Shown in pieces: positions 34,309 through 43,831 of a stretch of 64,000 nucleotides of DNA (its first letter is position 1; each line of letters opens with the position of its first letter). The stretch comes from Pseudomonadota bacterium. GTDB lineage: Bacteria > Desulfobacterota > Desulfobulbia > Desulfobulbales > Desulfocapsaceae. The stretch covers positions 1-64,000 of the forward strand of contig JAEYNP010000042.1 in assembly GCA_023412495.1 (NCBI GenBank), given 5' to 3'. Under the pieces are notes generated by a model. The model was not told where the DNA came from. It saw only the letters and a program-made list of their open reading frames with translations, and did no database searches. A program made the position numbers and the translations under genes.

Positions 34309-35874
34309 ATGGGATTCGTGAGCCATTCATACTTGTTTGCCGGTTTCGGAGTTTTCCTCGGCGTGTTGCTCGGTTTTTTCCTTCGACAACGAATTGTTGA
34401 GGGACACGAAAAGAATATCAAGGTACAAAGCAAACAGATTATTGAAAATGCCATTATCGAAGCCGAGCAGTTAAAAAAAGAATCTCTTCTGCAAAGCAAG
34501 GAGGCAGCGTATCAGGTCAAGCAGGCGCTGGAGGAAGAACTTAAGGCAGAAAGGGAAGAACTGAAAGACGAGCAGCGACAGCTGAAGCGGAAAAGGGAAG
34601 GTCTGAAGCGGGAGTGGGACAGCTTCGATCGCAAGCAGACGGAGCTTCTCGCTATCGAACGGAGAGTTGTCCTGCAGGAAGACGAGCTGAAGCAAAAGCA
34701 CAAGGAGATCGACGAACTGGTTGAAACCAAACGTTCCGAGTTGGCAAAGATTGCCGGGATCAGCCAGGAGGAGGCGAAAAAGCTGCTCATGGACACTCTG
34801 GAAAGCGAGGCGCGGATGGATGCGGCCAAGAGGCTTGCCAGGATAGAGAATGAGATGAAGATGGAGGCGGATCGGAAGGGCAAGAATATTCTCGCCCTCG
34901 CCATTTCCCGCTATGCCGGCGACTATGTTGCCGACCGGACGGTTTCGATGGTGCCGCTGCCGAACGATGAAATGAAGGGCAGGATCATCGGCCGTGAAGG
35001 GAGAAACATCAGAGCCATAGAGGCGGCGACCGGAATCGACATCATCATCGACGACACCCCGGAAGCGGTCATTCTCTCCGGTTTCAACCCAGTCCGGCGG
35101 GAGGTGGCGCGCCAGGCTCTGCTGCAGCTCATCAACGATGGTCGGATCCATCCCGGCAGAATAGAAGAGGTAGTCGAAAAGGTCACCAAAGAACTGGAAA
35201 TCACCATGCGGGAGGCCGGCGAACAGGCAACCTTCGATGTCGGCGCTCACGGTGTGCACGTAGAGCTCATTAATTTGCTGGGCCGGTTGAAATACCGGAC
35301 CAGCTATGGCCAGAATGTCTTGCAGCATTCCTTGGAGGTTTCGTTTCTTTGCGGCATTATGGCCGCGGAACTGGGAGTGGACGTGAAGATGGCCAAGCGG
35401 GCCGGACTTCTGCACGATATCGGCAAGGCGGTCGATCACGAGGTGGAGGGATCACACGCCATCATCGGTCGCGACCTGGCCAAAAAGTACGGCGAGCCGG
35501 ATGAGGTTGTTTATGCGATCGGTGCCCATCACGAGGAGCAGCCGCCGCAAAGTGTGATCGATATACTCGTCCAGTCTGCTGATGCCCTCTCCGGCGCCAG
35601 ACCAGGGGCGAGGAAGGAAATGTTGCAGAGCTATGTCAAGCGCCTCGAGGATCTCGAAAATATTGCCAACGAGTTTAAAGGCGTAGAAAAATCATACGCC
35701 ATCCAGGCCGGACGAGATCTCAGGATCATCGTCGACTCCAGCAAAGTCAGAGACGACGAAGCGACGCTGCTCAGCCAGGACATAGCCCGGGCAATCGAGA
35801 ACAAATTGACCTATCCCGGTCAGATACGCGTTACTGTGATCAGGGAAACCAGGGCCGTCGAATACGCAAAATAA
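34309..35874 (+). CDS. rny: Ribonuclease Y
   Basis: A 521-residue membrane-anchored endoribonuclease. TM helix (~8-25), a long coiled coil (~30-200, [20 protein letters not shown]), a KH RNA-binding domain (~210-275, [15 protein letters not shown]) and an HD phosphodiesterase domain (~335-430, [12 protein letters not shown]) are in standard order and length. RNase Y starts mRNA decay in bacteria without RNase E. The start [12 protein letters not shown] follows a weak GATACT leader. Confidence 0.95.
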   Translation: MGFVSHSYLFAGFGVFLGVLLGFFLRQRIVEGHEKNIKVQSKQIIENAIIEAEQLKKESLLQSKEAAYQVKQALEEELKAEREELKDEQRQLKRKREGLKREWDSFDRKQTELLAIERRVVLQEDELKQKHKEIDELVETKRSELAKIAGISQEEAKKLLMDTLESEARMDAAKRLARIENEMKMEADRKGKNILALAISRYAGDYVADRTVSMVPLPNDEMKGRIIGREGRNIRAIEAATGIDIIIDDTPEAVILSGFNPVRREVARQALLQLINDGRIHPGRIEEVVEKVTKELEITMREAGEQATFDVGAHGVHVELINLLGRLKYRTSYGQNVLQHSLEVSFLCGIMAAELGVDVKMAKRAGLLHDIGKAVDHEVEGSHAIIGRDLAKKYGEPDEVVYAIGAHHEEQPPQSVIDILVQSADALSGARPGARKEMLQSYVKRLEDLENIANEFKGVEKSYAIQAGRDLRIIVDSSKVRDDEATLLSQDIARAIENKLTYPGQIRVTVIRETRAVEYAK

Positions 35875-35901
35875 CACAGGCAAAGGATACGTTGAACGAC
35901 T

Positions 35902-37128
35902 ATGGCTTCACTTGAGGAACAACTTGAACTGATTGAGCGGGGGGCGGTCGATATCATTTCCCGCGAGGAATTGATCAAGAAACTGAAAAAGTCGCAAAAA
36001 ACCGGTGTTCCCCTGAAGGTGAAAGCCGGTTTCGATCCCACTGCGCCCGACCTCCACCTCGGCCATACGGTTCTACTGCAGAAGCTTAAACATTTTCAGG
36101 ACTTGGGCCATGATATATATTTTCTCATCGGGGACTTCACCGGTATGATCGGCGATCCCACCGGCAAGTCGGAGACGCGCAAGGCCCTCACCGTCGAGCA
36201 GGTGGCACAGAACGCCGAGACATACAAGGAACAGGTTTTCAAGATCCTCGATCCTCAAAAGACCCGTATTGCTTTCAACAGTACCTGGCTGGGGAAGCTG
36301 ACCTCGATCGATATGATCAAACTGGCATCCGAGCTGACGGTCGCCAGGATGCTCGAGCGGGAGGATTTTCGCACCAGATTCGATTCCGGGCGGCCCATAT
36401 CGATCCATGAATTCCTCTATCCCCTGATCCAAGGTTATGACTCGGTGGCTATGCAGGCCGACGTCGAGTTGGGCGGGACCGATCAGTTGTTCAATGTCCT
36501 GATGGGCAGGGACCTACAGCGCTCACGGGGCCAGGAACCGCAGGTGGTGCTGACCATGCCGCTTCTTGAGGGTTTGGACGGCGTCAACAAAATGAGCAAA
36601 TCCCTTGGCAATTACATTGGTATCAGCGAATCCGCCGATAACATCTATGGCAAGGTACTGTCAATCTCGGACGACTTGATGTTCCGATATTACTCCCTGC
36701 TCAGCGACCTGAGCAGCAGTGATATTTCGGTATTGAAGCGACAGGTGGAATCCGGCCAGGTACATCCGAAAGAGGCCAAGAAGCAGCTGGCCCGGGAATT
36801 GACGGCACGTTTTCACGGCAAGAAAAATGCTTTGGCAGCCGAAGAAAATTTTGAAAATGTCTTCAAGAAGGGGGGGGTGCCCGACGACCTTCCGGAATAT
36901 GTCTGCAATTCCGTCCAGCCTGTCGCTCTTCCTCAGCTGCTGGTCGATGCCGGCCTGGTCGCCTCGACCTCCGAAGGCCGAAGGATGATTCAACAGGCGG
37001 CGGTGACAATCGACGGTGAAAAGGCCGGTGATGTCAATCAGGTAATTTCACCTGCCTCGGTGGGAGGGATACTGATCAAAGTCGGTAAAAGGCGGTTCTG
37101 TAAGATTCTTTTTCCCGCCGGCCGATAA
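35902..37128 (+). CDS. tyrS: Tyrosyl-tRNA synthetase
   Basis: A 408-residue class I synthetase. The HIGH motif is HLGH ([12 protein letters not shown]), and the KMSKS motif is intact ([12 protein letters not shown]). A C-terminal S4-like RNA-binding domain (~345-405) is present. It is the long TyrZ/TyrS-2 type with the [11 protein letters not shown] segment. It lies 27 bases after rny, a pairing found in many Desulfobacterota. Confidence 0.95.
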   Translation: MASLEEQLELIERGAVDIISREELIKKLKKSQKTGVPLKVKAGFDPTAPDLHLGHTVLLQKLKHFQDLGHDIYFLIGDFTGMIGDPTGKSETRKALTVEQVAQNAETYKEQVFKILDPQKTRIAFNSTWLGKLTSIDMIKLASELTVARMLEREDFRTRFDSGRPISIHEFLYPLIQGYDSVAMQADVELGGTDQLFNVLMGRDLQRSRGQEPQVVLTMPLLEGLDGVNKMSKSLGNYIGISESADNIYGKVLSISDDLMFRYYSLLSDLSSSDISVLKRQVESGQVHPKEAKKQLARELTARFHGKKNALAAEENFENVFKKGGVPDDLPEYVCNSVQPVALPQLLVDAGLVASTSEGRRMIQQAAVTIDGEKAGDVNQVISPASVGGILIKVGKRRFCKILFPAGR

Positions 37129-37148
37129 CTGGCAACGTTACAAAATTA

Positions 37149-37170
37149 CAAGGGGATAACGATCCCCTTG
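37149..37170. terminator. Hairpin between tyrS and the convergent perR-like gene
   Basis: A perfect nine-base stem (CAAGGGGAT with ATCCCCTTG) around AACG. It lies 20 bases after tyrS and 23 bases before the end of the convergent gene. No long T-run, so it may be a weak bidirectional terminator. Confidence 0.6.
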
Positions 37171-37192
37171 CATCTTCTCTGAGCCTCACGTG

Positions 37193-37606
37193 TCAGTGGG
37201 GGGTATCCTTCTTTTGCTCCGAACAGACCGGGCAGACACCTGAAAATTCGATATGATGGCCGAGGATCAGATAGTTGCTGGCATTTTCGGCAAGCTGATT
37301 GATCTTGCTCTGAACCTCTATGGCGATATCGTCCACCTTGCCGCATGAGGTGCAACGAACGTGGTAATGAGGGGCTACGGTAGCATCGAACCTTTTCTGG
37401 GTGCCGCCAACCTCGAGCTTCAGTATGATCCCGCTGTCGGCCATGAGTTCCAGATTCCTGTAGACCGTTCCCAGGCCAATGCGCGGCAACCGCTTTCGTA
37501 CCATATCATACACCTCGTTGGCCGTCGGGTGCGAAGTGACCTTGCCCAACTCTTCGAGGATGATCTGCCGCTGCGTGGTCAAACGCATATTGGGTAACTG
37601 TTCCAT
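37193..37606 (-). CDS. Fur-family regulator, PerR-like
   Basis: A 137-residue regulator from the ATG at 37606 (TTGGAG site; an upstream in-frame TTG is less likely). The winged helix (~10-80) has the Fur signature GLGTVYRNLELM. The regulatory site reads FDATVAPHYHVRC, with Asp where PerR has its peroxide-sensing ligand and Fur has Glu. Two CXXC pairs (CTSC, CPVC) bind structural zinc. I infer PerR rather than Fur from that Asp and the second Asp in GKVDD. It has its own promoter with an AT-rich palindrome at the start site, which suggests autoregulation. Confidence 0.85.
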   Translation of the reverse strand: MEQLPNMRLTTQRQIILEELGKVTSHPTANEVYDMVRKRLPRIGLGTVYRNLELMADSGIILKLEVGGTQKRFDATVAPHYHVRCTSCGKVDDIAIEVQSKINQLAENASNYLILGHHIEFSGVCPVCSEQKKDTPH

Positions 37607-37633
37607 ATCATACTCCAATTAGATATTAGTAAG

Positions 37634-37676
37634 CTTTATCAAATAATACTATATCCTATCAGCAGGCAAAGTGCAA
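37634..37676 (-). promoter_or_regulatory. Promoter of the perR-like gene with overlapping AT-rich operator
   Basis: On the minus strand, -35 TTGCAC (37676-37671) and -10 TATAGT (37653-37648) are 17 bases apart. Directly downstream, over the expected start site, lies ATTATTTGATAAA (37646-37634), which resembles the TTATAAT-ATTATAA Per/Fur box. Autorepression is likely. Confidence 0.65.
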
Positions 37677-37720
37677 TCAAAAAAATATGCCACTCCAAGG
37701 AGTTATGGAAAGGACAACCT

Positions 37721-39007
37721 TTAAACCGGTGCAACCTGAGGATTGAAGTAACCGAACCTCAACGCGGGGAATTCCTCTCTGAGGAGAGCCAGCCAGCGAC
37801 GCATGCCGATAGCCTGCGTTTTTTTCGGAAAATTCAGGCTCTTCAAATACCATTCTGGGTCCATGTTCAGGTTGCGCAGCTGGATGAAATCGGGTGAGTG
37901 GAGTCTCAGGAAGTCACAGAGTGCCTCGTACTCCGCAGGGGAATCTGTCAAGCCTGGAAAGACGAAATAATTGAGTGATACGAAGCGATTGGCGGCTTTC
38001 ATTACATCAACGGATCGGGCTACGTCCGAAAACCGGTAATTGCGGGGCCGATAGTAGAGGTTATAGTAGGTTTCCTGGACAGAGTTCAGACTTACCCTGA
38101 TACTGTCCAGTCCTGCCTTAGCCAGCCGATGCACCTGCTCCGGAAGACTGGAGTTGGAGTTGAGGTTGATGGTTCCCCGCGGGGTTCTGCTGCGTATCAG
38201 GCTGATTGCTTTCTCTATAACCTTCGATTGCAGCAGTGGCTCTCCCTCGCAACCCTGACCGAAACTGACTATCGGATTTGCAGCCGTCTCCAGATGGGGG
38301 ATGGCCACCTCCCCGATTTCCTGGGGGCTCGGGACAAAGGTTATCCTTTCCTGACTGGAGAGGCAGCAGCCGGAAGCCTGCAAGGAAATGCAGCCGAGAC
38401 AACGGGCGTTGCACTCCGGTGAAGTAGGTAACGGGGCCTCCCAGCGGCCAAGGAAATAGTTTCTCGCGGCGGGGCAGCCATAAGTAAGGCAACATTTGCC
38501 AAGGTGCTGAATGAGCCTGTTCGACCTGTGCGTTTTCAAAGCCTTCCGAGTTTTACGCTCCACGTCGCTTTGCAGATACTGATCGGCGTCCTGGCGCTTA
38601 TCGTTGTCGCTGCGGAAGCCTGCCACCCAAAACCTGTCCAGATACCATCCTACCGCGGTGTAGGCAAAAAGGGGTAAGTGCGGAGCGCCCGGCGCGCTCT
38701 GGTAGGCGCTGGTAAAGATGGCGGTGTGAGCAGGGGCCATAAAGGCCGCCACCCCTTGCACCGGGCCATGGTCATGGGGATTTTCAGCGAGAAGGACCGG
38801 TTCATCTGATTCAGAGTCCCAGCCGACCGGTAGCCGGCCGGGAAGGGCGAACAACTCGCTGCCAAGCGGCAGGGGGATGAGATCTTCCGGTTGCGGCCGA
38901 TAAAACTTCCCGTTGCTCATGCCGGCCATCTGCAAATCGGGAAAATCCATTATTCTGCCCTGCTTGTCGGCCACGAGCAGGCAGGGGACGGCATCGGGAT
39001 GTTCCAT
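37721..39007 (-). CDS. Radical SAM protein of unknown function
   Basis: A 428-residue protein. The first ~185 residues form an unassigned domain. The radical SAM core begins with CNARCLGC (CX3CX2C, ~residue 200) followed by a further Cys in ASGCCLS, and the SAM-binding region SFGQGCEGEPLLQ. The order resembles SPASM-less radical SAM proteins that act on peptides or cofactors. The start ATG follows the stop of the next gene upstream without a gap, so the two form a conserved pair. The substrate is unknown. Confidence 0.82.
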   Translation of the reverse strand: MEHPDAVPCLLVADKQGRIMDFPDLQMAGMSNGKFYRPQPEDLIPLPLGSELFALPGRLPVGWDSESDEPVLLAENPHDHGPVQGVAAFMAPAHTAIFTSAYQSAPGAPHLPLFAYTAVGWYLDRFWVAGFRSDNDKRQDADQYLQSDVERKTRKALKTHRSNRLIQHLGKCCLTYGCPAARNYFLGRWEAPLPTSPECNARCLGCISLQASGCCLSSQERITFVPSPQEIGEVAIPHLETAANPIVSFGQGCEGEPLLQSKVIEKAISLIRSRTPRGTINLNSNSSLPEQVHRLAKAGLDSIRVSLNSVQETYYNLYYRPRNYRFSDVARSVDVMKAANRFVSLNYFVFPGLTDSPAEYEALCDFLRLHSPDFIQLRNLNMDPEWYLKSLNFPKKTQAIGMRRWLALLREEFPALRFGYFNPQVAPV

Positions 39008-39430
39008 CTATTCCCTGAGGACCCTGAATACTGAATCCACGGCGCGGTAAATGTCGAGATCGTCACCAAAAACGTCCTGGATTGCGGGATTATCGATCAG
39101 ATCTTCGACAATATATTGGGTGAAGTAGAGGCTTACCACATTGGGATCCTGGGCAATGGTACGAACCGGCGCTATCTTCATCTGGAGTTCGAACTCTTCG
39201 AGATAGGGGATCTTGAGCAATTGCGCTTCGAAGGCCTCCCTGACCGCCGTCACTGAGGTCGTTTCTATGATCTCCCTGTCTATGAGGCGCTGGGCTAGTT
39301 TCGCGGCAAAATCAGCAGCATGATCCTTGGCTCGCAGAAACATTTTGCGGCGCTCCTGTTCACGCTTTCGATCGATGGTGCGGATGGTCCTGTCTGTTGC
39401 TCGATTGGGGCTTATATTTGCTTTGGCCAT
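39008..39430 (-). CDS. Uncharacterised helical protein paired with a radical SAM gene
   Basis: A 140-residue protein from the ATG at 39430 (GGAGATTTTA site). The N-terminus is very basic (TIRTIDRKREQERRKMFLR) and the rest is helical and acidic towards the end. There is no cysteine, signal peptide or membrane segment. I recognise no family. Its stop is directly adjacent to the radical SAM start. It could be a partner protein, or a substrate-binding chaperone like those of peptide-modifying radical SAM enzymes, but at 140 residues it is large for a precursor. Confidence 0.7.
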   Translation of the reverse strand: MAKANISPNRATDRTIRTIDRKREQERRKMFLRAKDHAADFAAKLAQRLIDREIIETTSVTAVREAFEAQLLKIPYLEEFELQMKIAPVRTIAQDPNVVSLYFTQYIVEDLIDNPAIQDVFGDDLDIYRAVDSVFRVLRE

Positions 39431-39674
39431 TAAAATCTCCAATTATTTTTCACGCTTGGGGAAAAACGGTGCTGGAAGCAGGATCTTCAGTATGTTCGCT
39501 TTATAATCTGAAAATATAATTATCACTAGGGTAATTTTACACTCGCCGGCTAAAAAAGAAAGTCATGGGCGTAGGGCCGGAATTACTATCAATAAGTGAA
39601 AAAAAGCCTGGCGATCGAAAGGATTTTTTGGACGACATTGTTTGTCAGGTGTCGGGTATGGCGGAAAAAAGATA

Positions 39675-39703
39675 TTGAAAATGCCAAGGATTTCATTTAT
39701 AAA
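39675..39703 (+). promoter_or_regulatory. Sigma70-type promoter of pal-skp
   Basis: TTGAAA (39675-39680) and TATAAA (39698-39703) are 17 bases apart, in the 370-base AT-rich region upstream of pal. The predicted leader is ~90 bases and contains a short ACGGTG/CACCGT hairpin. The rest of that region holds no gene. Confidence 0.65.
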
Positions 39704-39800
39704 GAGTAGCTTATCAAAAAAAAGGTGGACGGTGGGATGTCACCGTATATCTGTCATACATGTCTGTTGTCAAATCAATTGAACTACTGGAGGTTGTACC

Positions 39801-40319
39801 ATGGAGAAGAGAGCGAAAATGTTGTTCCCTGCATTGTTATGTGTTTCCCTTCTGACTCTGTCCGCTTGCGGCGGCAAAAAGGAGACCGATGCAGCGATGA
39901 AAGTTGAGCCCAAAGCTGAAGCTATGGGACCGGTTGAGTCCCTCGATGCCAAACCGCTCGGCATCAGCGAAGGCCGTACCTCTGAAGGCATGCTGCCGGT
40001 TTATTTCGACTTCGATTCTTCCGACATCCGCAAAGACCAGACTTCCCGTCTCGAGGTGAATGCTGAGTTCATCAAAAACAACCAGAAGTATAATGAGATC
40101 AGGATCGAAGGAAACTGCGATCCCCGCGGCACCAACGAGTACAACATGGCTCTTGGTGAGAGACGTGCCCAGTCAGCCAAAAAATATCTTGTCAATCTTG
40201 GCGTACCCGAGGCCAGACTCAGTACCGTCAGCTTCGGCGAAGAGAGAATCCTGATCCACGGCCAGGATGAGCTCTCTTGGGCGCAGAACAGAAGAGACGA
40301 TTTCGTGGTTGTTCAGTAA
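39801..40319 (+). CDS. pal: Peptidoglycan-associated lipoprotein (Pal/OmpA-like)
   Basis: A 172-residue lipoprotein with lipobox LSAC (Cys24). The OmpA-like domain (~65-172) contains YFDFDSSDIRK and the peptidoglycan-binding motif NEYNMALGERRAQSAKKYL. Pal links the outer membrane to peptidoglycan as part of Tol-Pal, but no tol genes are in the window. An ACTGGAGG site precedes the ATG. The unusual last residues (WAQNRRDDFVVVQ) match typical Pal ends. Skp follows 21 bases later. Confidence 0.9.
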   Translation: MEKRAKMLFPALLCVSLLTLSACGGKKETDAAMKVEPKAEAMGPVESLDAKPLGISEGRTSEGMLPVYFDFDSSDIRKDQTSRLEVNAEFIKNNQKYNEIRIEGNCDPRGTNEYNMALGERRAQSAKKYLVNLGVPEARLSTVSFGEERILIHGQDELSWAQNRRDDFVVVQ

Positions 40320-40340
40320 GTGGCATTTCAGGAGAATGTA

Positions 40341-40874
40341 ATGGTGTACAAAAGAATCCTACTGACTGGTGTTTTTCTTCTTTTGGCCTGCTTCACGGCT
40401 CGGAATTCTGTGGCGGCGGACCCGAAAATCGGGGTCATCAACGTCCAGAAGATCATTGTTTCCTGTGATGCGGGCAAAGCTGCAAAGGAGCGTTTCGATG
40501 TAAAGATGAAAGAGCTTCAGGGGTCCTTCAAGAAAGAGGAGGAGGATCTCAAGATGATGCAGGAAGAGATAAAGAAGAAAAGTTCCGCCTGGAGTGAGGA
40601 GAAAAAGGCCGAAAAGGTGCGCGAGTACCAGAAAAACGGACGGGAGCTCCAGGCCAAGACTGAAGATGCCAGGTTCGAGATGAAGCAGCTGCAGGACAAG
40701 GAACTCGAGCCGATCCTCAAGGCCCTTGAAAAGGTCGTCGAGAAATATGGCAAGGAAAAAGGCTTCACTGTTATCCTGGATTCCAAGAACGGCGTCATCT
40801 ATTTTGATGACGCAATCGAAGTGAGTGATGAAATCACAAAAAAACTGAATGAGGCAATGGCTGCGGCTAAGTAA
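40341..40874 (+). CDS. skp: Skp/OmpH-family periplasmic chaperone
   Basis: A 177-residue protein from the ATG at 40341 (AGGAGAATGTA site). The signal peptide ends near SVAA (~25). IGVINVQKIIVSC begins the OmpH domain, followed by long charged helices (FKKEEEDLKMMQEEIKKKSS) that form the Skp tentacles, and the C-terminal strand FTVILDSKNGVIYFDDAI. Skp carries unfolded outer-membrane proteins across the periplasm. It is cotranscribed with pal and ends before a strong terminator. Confidence 0.9.
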   Translation: MVYKRILLTGVFLLLACFTARNSVAADPKIGVINVQKIIVSCDAGKAAKERFDVKMKELQGSFKKEEEDLKMMQEEIKKKSSAWSEEKKAEKVREYQKNGRELQAKTEDARFEMKQLQDKELEPILKALEKVVEKYGKEKGFTVILDSKNGVIYFDDAIEVSDEITKKLNEAMAAAK

Positions 40875-40911
40875 ACTTCGAACGTTCATTGTATCACCAT
40901 AGCCGTTTCAT

Positions 40912-40950
40912 AAAACGATGTGGAAGGGAATCCCTTCCACATCGTTTTTT
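40912..40950 (+). terminator. Rho-independent terminator after skp
   Basis: A perfect 17-base stem (AAAACGATGTGGAAGGG with its complement at 40932-40948), three-base loop, and six Ts. The yicC start follows 28 bases later. Confidence 0.9.
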
Positions 40951-40977
40951 ATTTTATTGATATTTAGGGCATTTACC

Positions 40978-41859
40978 ATGACATTGAAGAGCATGACCGG
41001 CTTTGGCCGGGGAGAGTTGACGAGCGGCGGCAGGGTCTGGACCGCCGAGGTCAGATGCGTCAACAATCGTTATCTCGATATCAAAATGAAACTCCCCCGG
41101 GCCTATTCGGCCCTGGAAGATCGCATCCGCCGAAAGGTGGGCAACGTCTTCCAGCGTGGGCGCGTCGACTTATTTCTTTCAGTGAGTGGAGATTTTTCAG
41201 ATCTGCAGGAAATCCGAGTCAACAAGGCTCTGGCAGCAGGATATAAAAGGGCTTTACAAGTCCTGGCGGAAGAATTTTCCCTGTCTGGGGATCTTACTCC
41301 GCAGTTGCTTGCTTCCTTTCCCGATGTGCTGGAAAGGGAACAGAAAGACGAGGATGTAGATGCCGTATGGCCTCTGGTGGAGAAGACAGTCGATGAGGCG
41401 CTGGAACAGTGCGATGCGATGCGATTCCAGGAAGGGGAAGCGCTGACTGCCGATCTCACGGTCCGGCTCGGTTCTTTTGCCGATACTGTCAAAGTGATTG
41501 AGCAGAGTATCCCGCAACTGCTGGAACAGCGACTGCTCAGTCTGCGGGAACGTGTGGAAAAGCTTTTGGGGAATGTCCAACTCGATCCGGTCCGCCTTGC
41601 CCAGGAAATGGCCTTGATGGCGGATAAAACCGATGTCACCGAGGAAATCGTCAGGTTGCATTCCCACATCGGTCAGTTTACCTTGTTCCTCAAAGAAGAA
41701 GGCGGAATCGGGAGGAAACTCGATTTTCTCATCCAGGAATTCTTGCGGGAGGTCAATACCCTGGCCTCGAAGATTAATGATGCCGCGACCGCCCATCTGA
41801 CCGTTGAATTGAAGAGCGAACTGGAAAAAATGCGGGAACAGGTCCAGAATATCGAATAG
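40978..41859 (+). CDS. yicC: YicC-family endoribonuclease
   Basis: A 293-residue protein from the ATG at 40978. The start MTLKSMTGFGRGE and the C-terminal segment DFLIQEFLREVNTLASKIND are the family hallmarks. YicC proteins are stress-linked endoribonucleases. The order yicC - remA - gmk is widely conserved in Desulfobacterota and Firmicutes. Confidence 0.93.
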   Translation: MTLKSMTGFGRGELTSGGRVWTAEVRCVNNRYLDIKMKLPRAYSALEDRIRRKVGNVFQRGRVDLFLSVSGDFSDLQEIRVNKALAAGYKRALQVLAEEFSLSGDLTPQLLASFPDVLEREQKDEDVDAVWPLVEKTVDEALEQCDAMRFQEGEALTADLTVRLGSFADTVKVIEQSIPQLLEQRLLSLRERVEKLLGNVQLDPVRLAQEMALMADKTDVTEEIVRLHSHIGQFTLFLKEEGGIGRKLDFLIQEFLREVNTLASKINDAATAHLTVELKSELEKMREQVQNIE

Positions 41860-41894
41860 GTATCCGGATCGTTGTTCTATAAAAAAGACTTGTT

Positions 41895-42197
41895 ATGCAA
41901 TTACTGAATATCGGTTTTGGCAATACGGTTATGGTGGAACGGATCGTCGCCGTCATCAACACCGGCTCTTCGCCGGCACGCAAGCTCAAGGAAGCGGCAA
42001 AAAGTCAGGGACTGCTTGTCGATGTGACGGAAGGGCGCCGGACAAGGTCGATTCTGGTGATGGATTCCAATCACGTGATTCTCTCTTCCGTGCAGCCCGA
42101 CACCATCAGTCAAAGAATACAGGCGCTCAACCCGAGCTACCATCTGGCCGAAGTCTTCGGTCAGGGGCAAAAAGGTCCCGCCGGAGAACCATTATGA
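41895..42197 (+). CDS. remA: RemA/DUF370-family regulator
   Basis: A 100-residue protein of the DUF370 family ([57 protein letters not shown]). In Bacillus, RemA is a DNA-binding activator of matrix genes. In Desulfobacterota its role is unknown. The stop overlaps the gmk start by four bases. Confidence 0.88.
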   Translation: MQLLNIGFGNTVMVERIVAVINTGSSPARKLKEAAKSQGLLVDVTEGRRTRSILVMDSNHVILSSVQPDTISQRIQALNPSYHLAEVFGQGQKGPAGEPL

Positions 42198-42805
42198 CCA
42201 CAGGACGGTTGTTTGTCATTTCAGCACCTTCCGGGGCTGGCAAAACCACCCTTCTCGGTCGGGTCATGGCCCGGATCCCGCGGCTTGTCTTTTCCGTATC
42301 GCATACCACCCGCGCCCCGCGACCTGGCGAGAAGGAAGGCATCGATTATTATTTTGTTTCCCAAGCCGAATTCCTTCGGATGATCGAAGCCGGGATGTTT
42401 CTCGAGCATGCGGAGGTACATGGCAATCTCTATGGAACATCCGAATCGGATATCCGGCAGCAACTGGAGGAGGGGGTGGATGTCATTCTCGATATAGATG
42501 TTCAGGGAGCCCAGATCCTGCGCAGCACCGGGCAGATGACGGCGGCCTTTGTGTTCATTGCCCCGCCGAGCATGGCCGAACTCGAGAAGCGTTTGCGCGG
42601 GAGAGGCACGGAGAACGAGGAACGCATTCAGCTGCGCCTGCAGAATGCCCGGCAGGAAATGCAGGTCGCAAAAGAATACGAATACCTGGTCATCAACGAC
42701 GATCTGGACGAGACGGAGAACCTTCTGGCCTCGATCATCCTGGCCGAAAGGGCCAGGGCCCACCGGTTGCCTTCCGGTAAACCCATTGGGAGAATTGCAG
42801 GATGA
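42194..42805 (+). CDS. gmk: Guanylate kinase
   Basis: A 203-residue enzyme that phosphorylates GMP. The P-loop is [10 protein letters not shown]. The GMP-binding motifs [20 protein letters not shown] and [15 protein letters not shown] are intact. It overlaps remA by four bases upstream and rlmB by four bases downstream. Confidence 0.96.
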   Translation: MTTGRLFVISAPSGAGKTTLLGRVMARIPRLVFSVSHTTRAPRPGEKEGIDYYFVSQAEFLRMIEAGMFLEHAEVHGNLYGTSESDIRQQLEEGVDVILDIDVQGAQILRSTGQMTAAFVFIAPPSMAELEKRLRGRGTENEERIQLRLQNARQEMQVAKEYEYLVINDDLDETENLLASIILAERARAHRLPSGKPIGRIAG

Positions 42806-43644
42806 AAGGGCAGGAAAAATCGGGCAGGATGCAGGGGGAAAAGCGCATTCGCCTGAGTGAGGATATGCTGTGGGGCATCCATCCCGTCTTCGAAGGCCTG
42901 GAAAAGGAACCCGAACGGTTCACTGAGATCATTCTGCAGAAGGACAGGCGGGGGGGCAAAATCGAGGAGATTGTCGAGATGGCCCGCCGCCATGGTGTCA
43001 AACTCAGCTTCACCGATTCCCTGCGGTTAGCAGGGGAGGGAGCGGCCCAGGTCCGACACCAGGGGGTCGTCGCCCGGATAAGCGAGCGGCCGCTGATCGC
43101 CCTGTCCGATCTGGTGGCAAAATTGCAGCCCCGCATTGCCGCGGGGGAGAAGGTGCGGCTGATGATCTGCGATAGCCTGCAGGACCCGCACAATCTCGGC
43201 GCCGTCATTCGCTCGGCCCTGGCCTCGGGGGCGGCGGGCGTGATCGTTACCCGCGAACGTTCGGCTCCGGTCGGAGGGACGGCAGCCAAGGCTTCGGCCG
43301 GGGCGATGGCCCATATCGATATCTGTCAGGTCACCAACCTGGTGACCGCCTTGAAGGAACTGAAGGAGGCCGGTTTCTGGATCTTCGGGGCGGTCAAGGA
43401 CGCCGAGGTCCAGTCACTTTATGACACAGACCTCGCCGTGCCGGCCTGTCTGGTTGTCGGCAGCGAGGGCAAAGGCATCCGGCCGCTAGTGAAAAAGGAG
43501 TGCGACGTGCTGATTTCCATACCTATGGCCGGCACCCTCGATTCCTTGAACAGTTCGGTGGCCGCGGCGGTCATCCTTTTCGAGGCGATGCGGCAGAGCC
43601 TAGTTTCCGGCAAGGTCACGGATCCGGTCCGCAGCCGCGCTTGA
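42802..43644 (+). CDS. rlmB: 23S rRNA (guanosine-2'-O-)-methyltransferase RlmB
   Basis: A 280-residue SpoU-family enzyme. A substrate-binding domain (~20-100) precedes the knotted methyltransferase with motifs LQDPHNLGAVIRSALASG, VGSEGKGI and IPMAGTLDSLNSSVAAAV. It methylates a guanosine in 23S rRNA domain V. Four-base overlap with gmk indicates coupling. The last ~15 residues are not conserved. Confidence 0.92.
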   Translation: MKGQEKSGRMQGEKRIRLSEDMLWGIHPVFEGLEKEPERFTEIILQKDRRGGKIEEIVEMARRHGVKLSFTDSLRLAGEGAAQVRHQGVVARISERPLIALSDLVAKLQPRIAAGEKVRLMICDSLQDPHNLGAVIRSALASGAAGVIVTRERSAPVGGTAAKASAGAMAHIDICQVTNLVTALKELKEAGFWIFGAVKDAEVQSLYDTDLAVPACLVVGSEGKGIRPLVKKECDVLISIPMAGTLDSLNSSVAAAVILFEAMRQSLVSGKVTDPVRSRA

Positions 43645-43831
43645 TTTCTCACCTTGATCATTGCCGCACGTTTTGGGGTCCGTCCCATTTTGCGGCTGCA
43701 CTGGCGGCAACCCGAAAACCACTGCCGTCCATGATAGTCGGTTCGCGGTCTTCCTCTGTTGCCTTGGTTGATGAAGAGAGGTGATCTCAAGATAGGTGCT
43801 GCGTGCACCGCTATGGAGAAACCTGTCCTGG

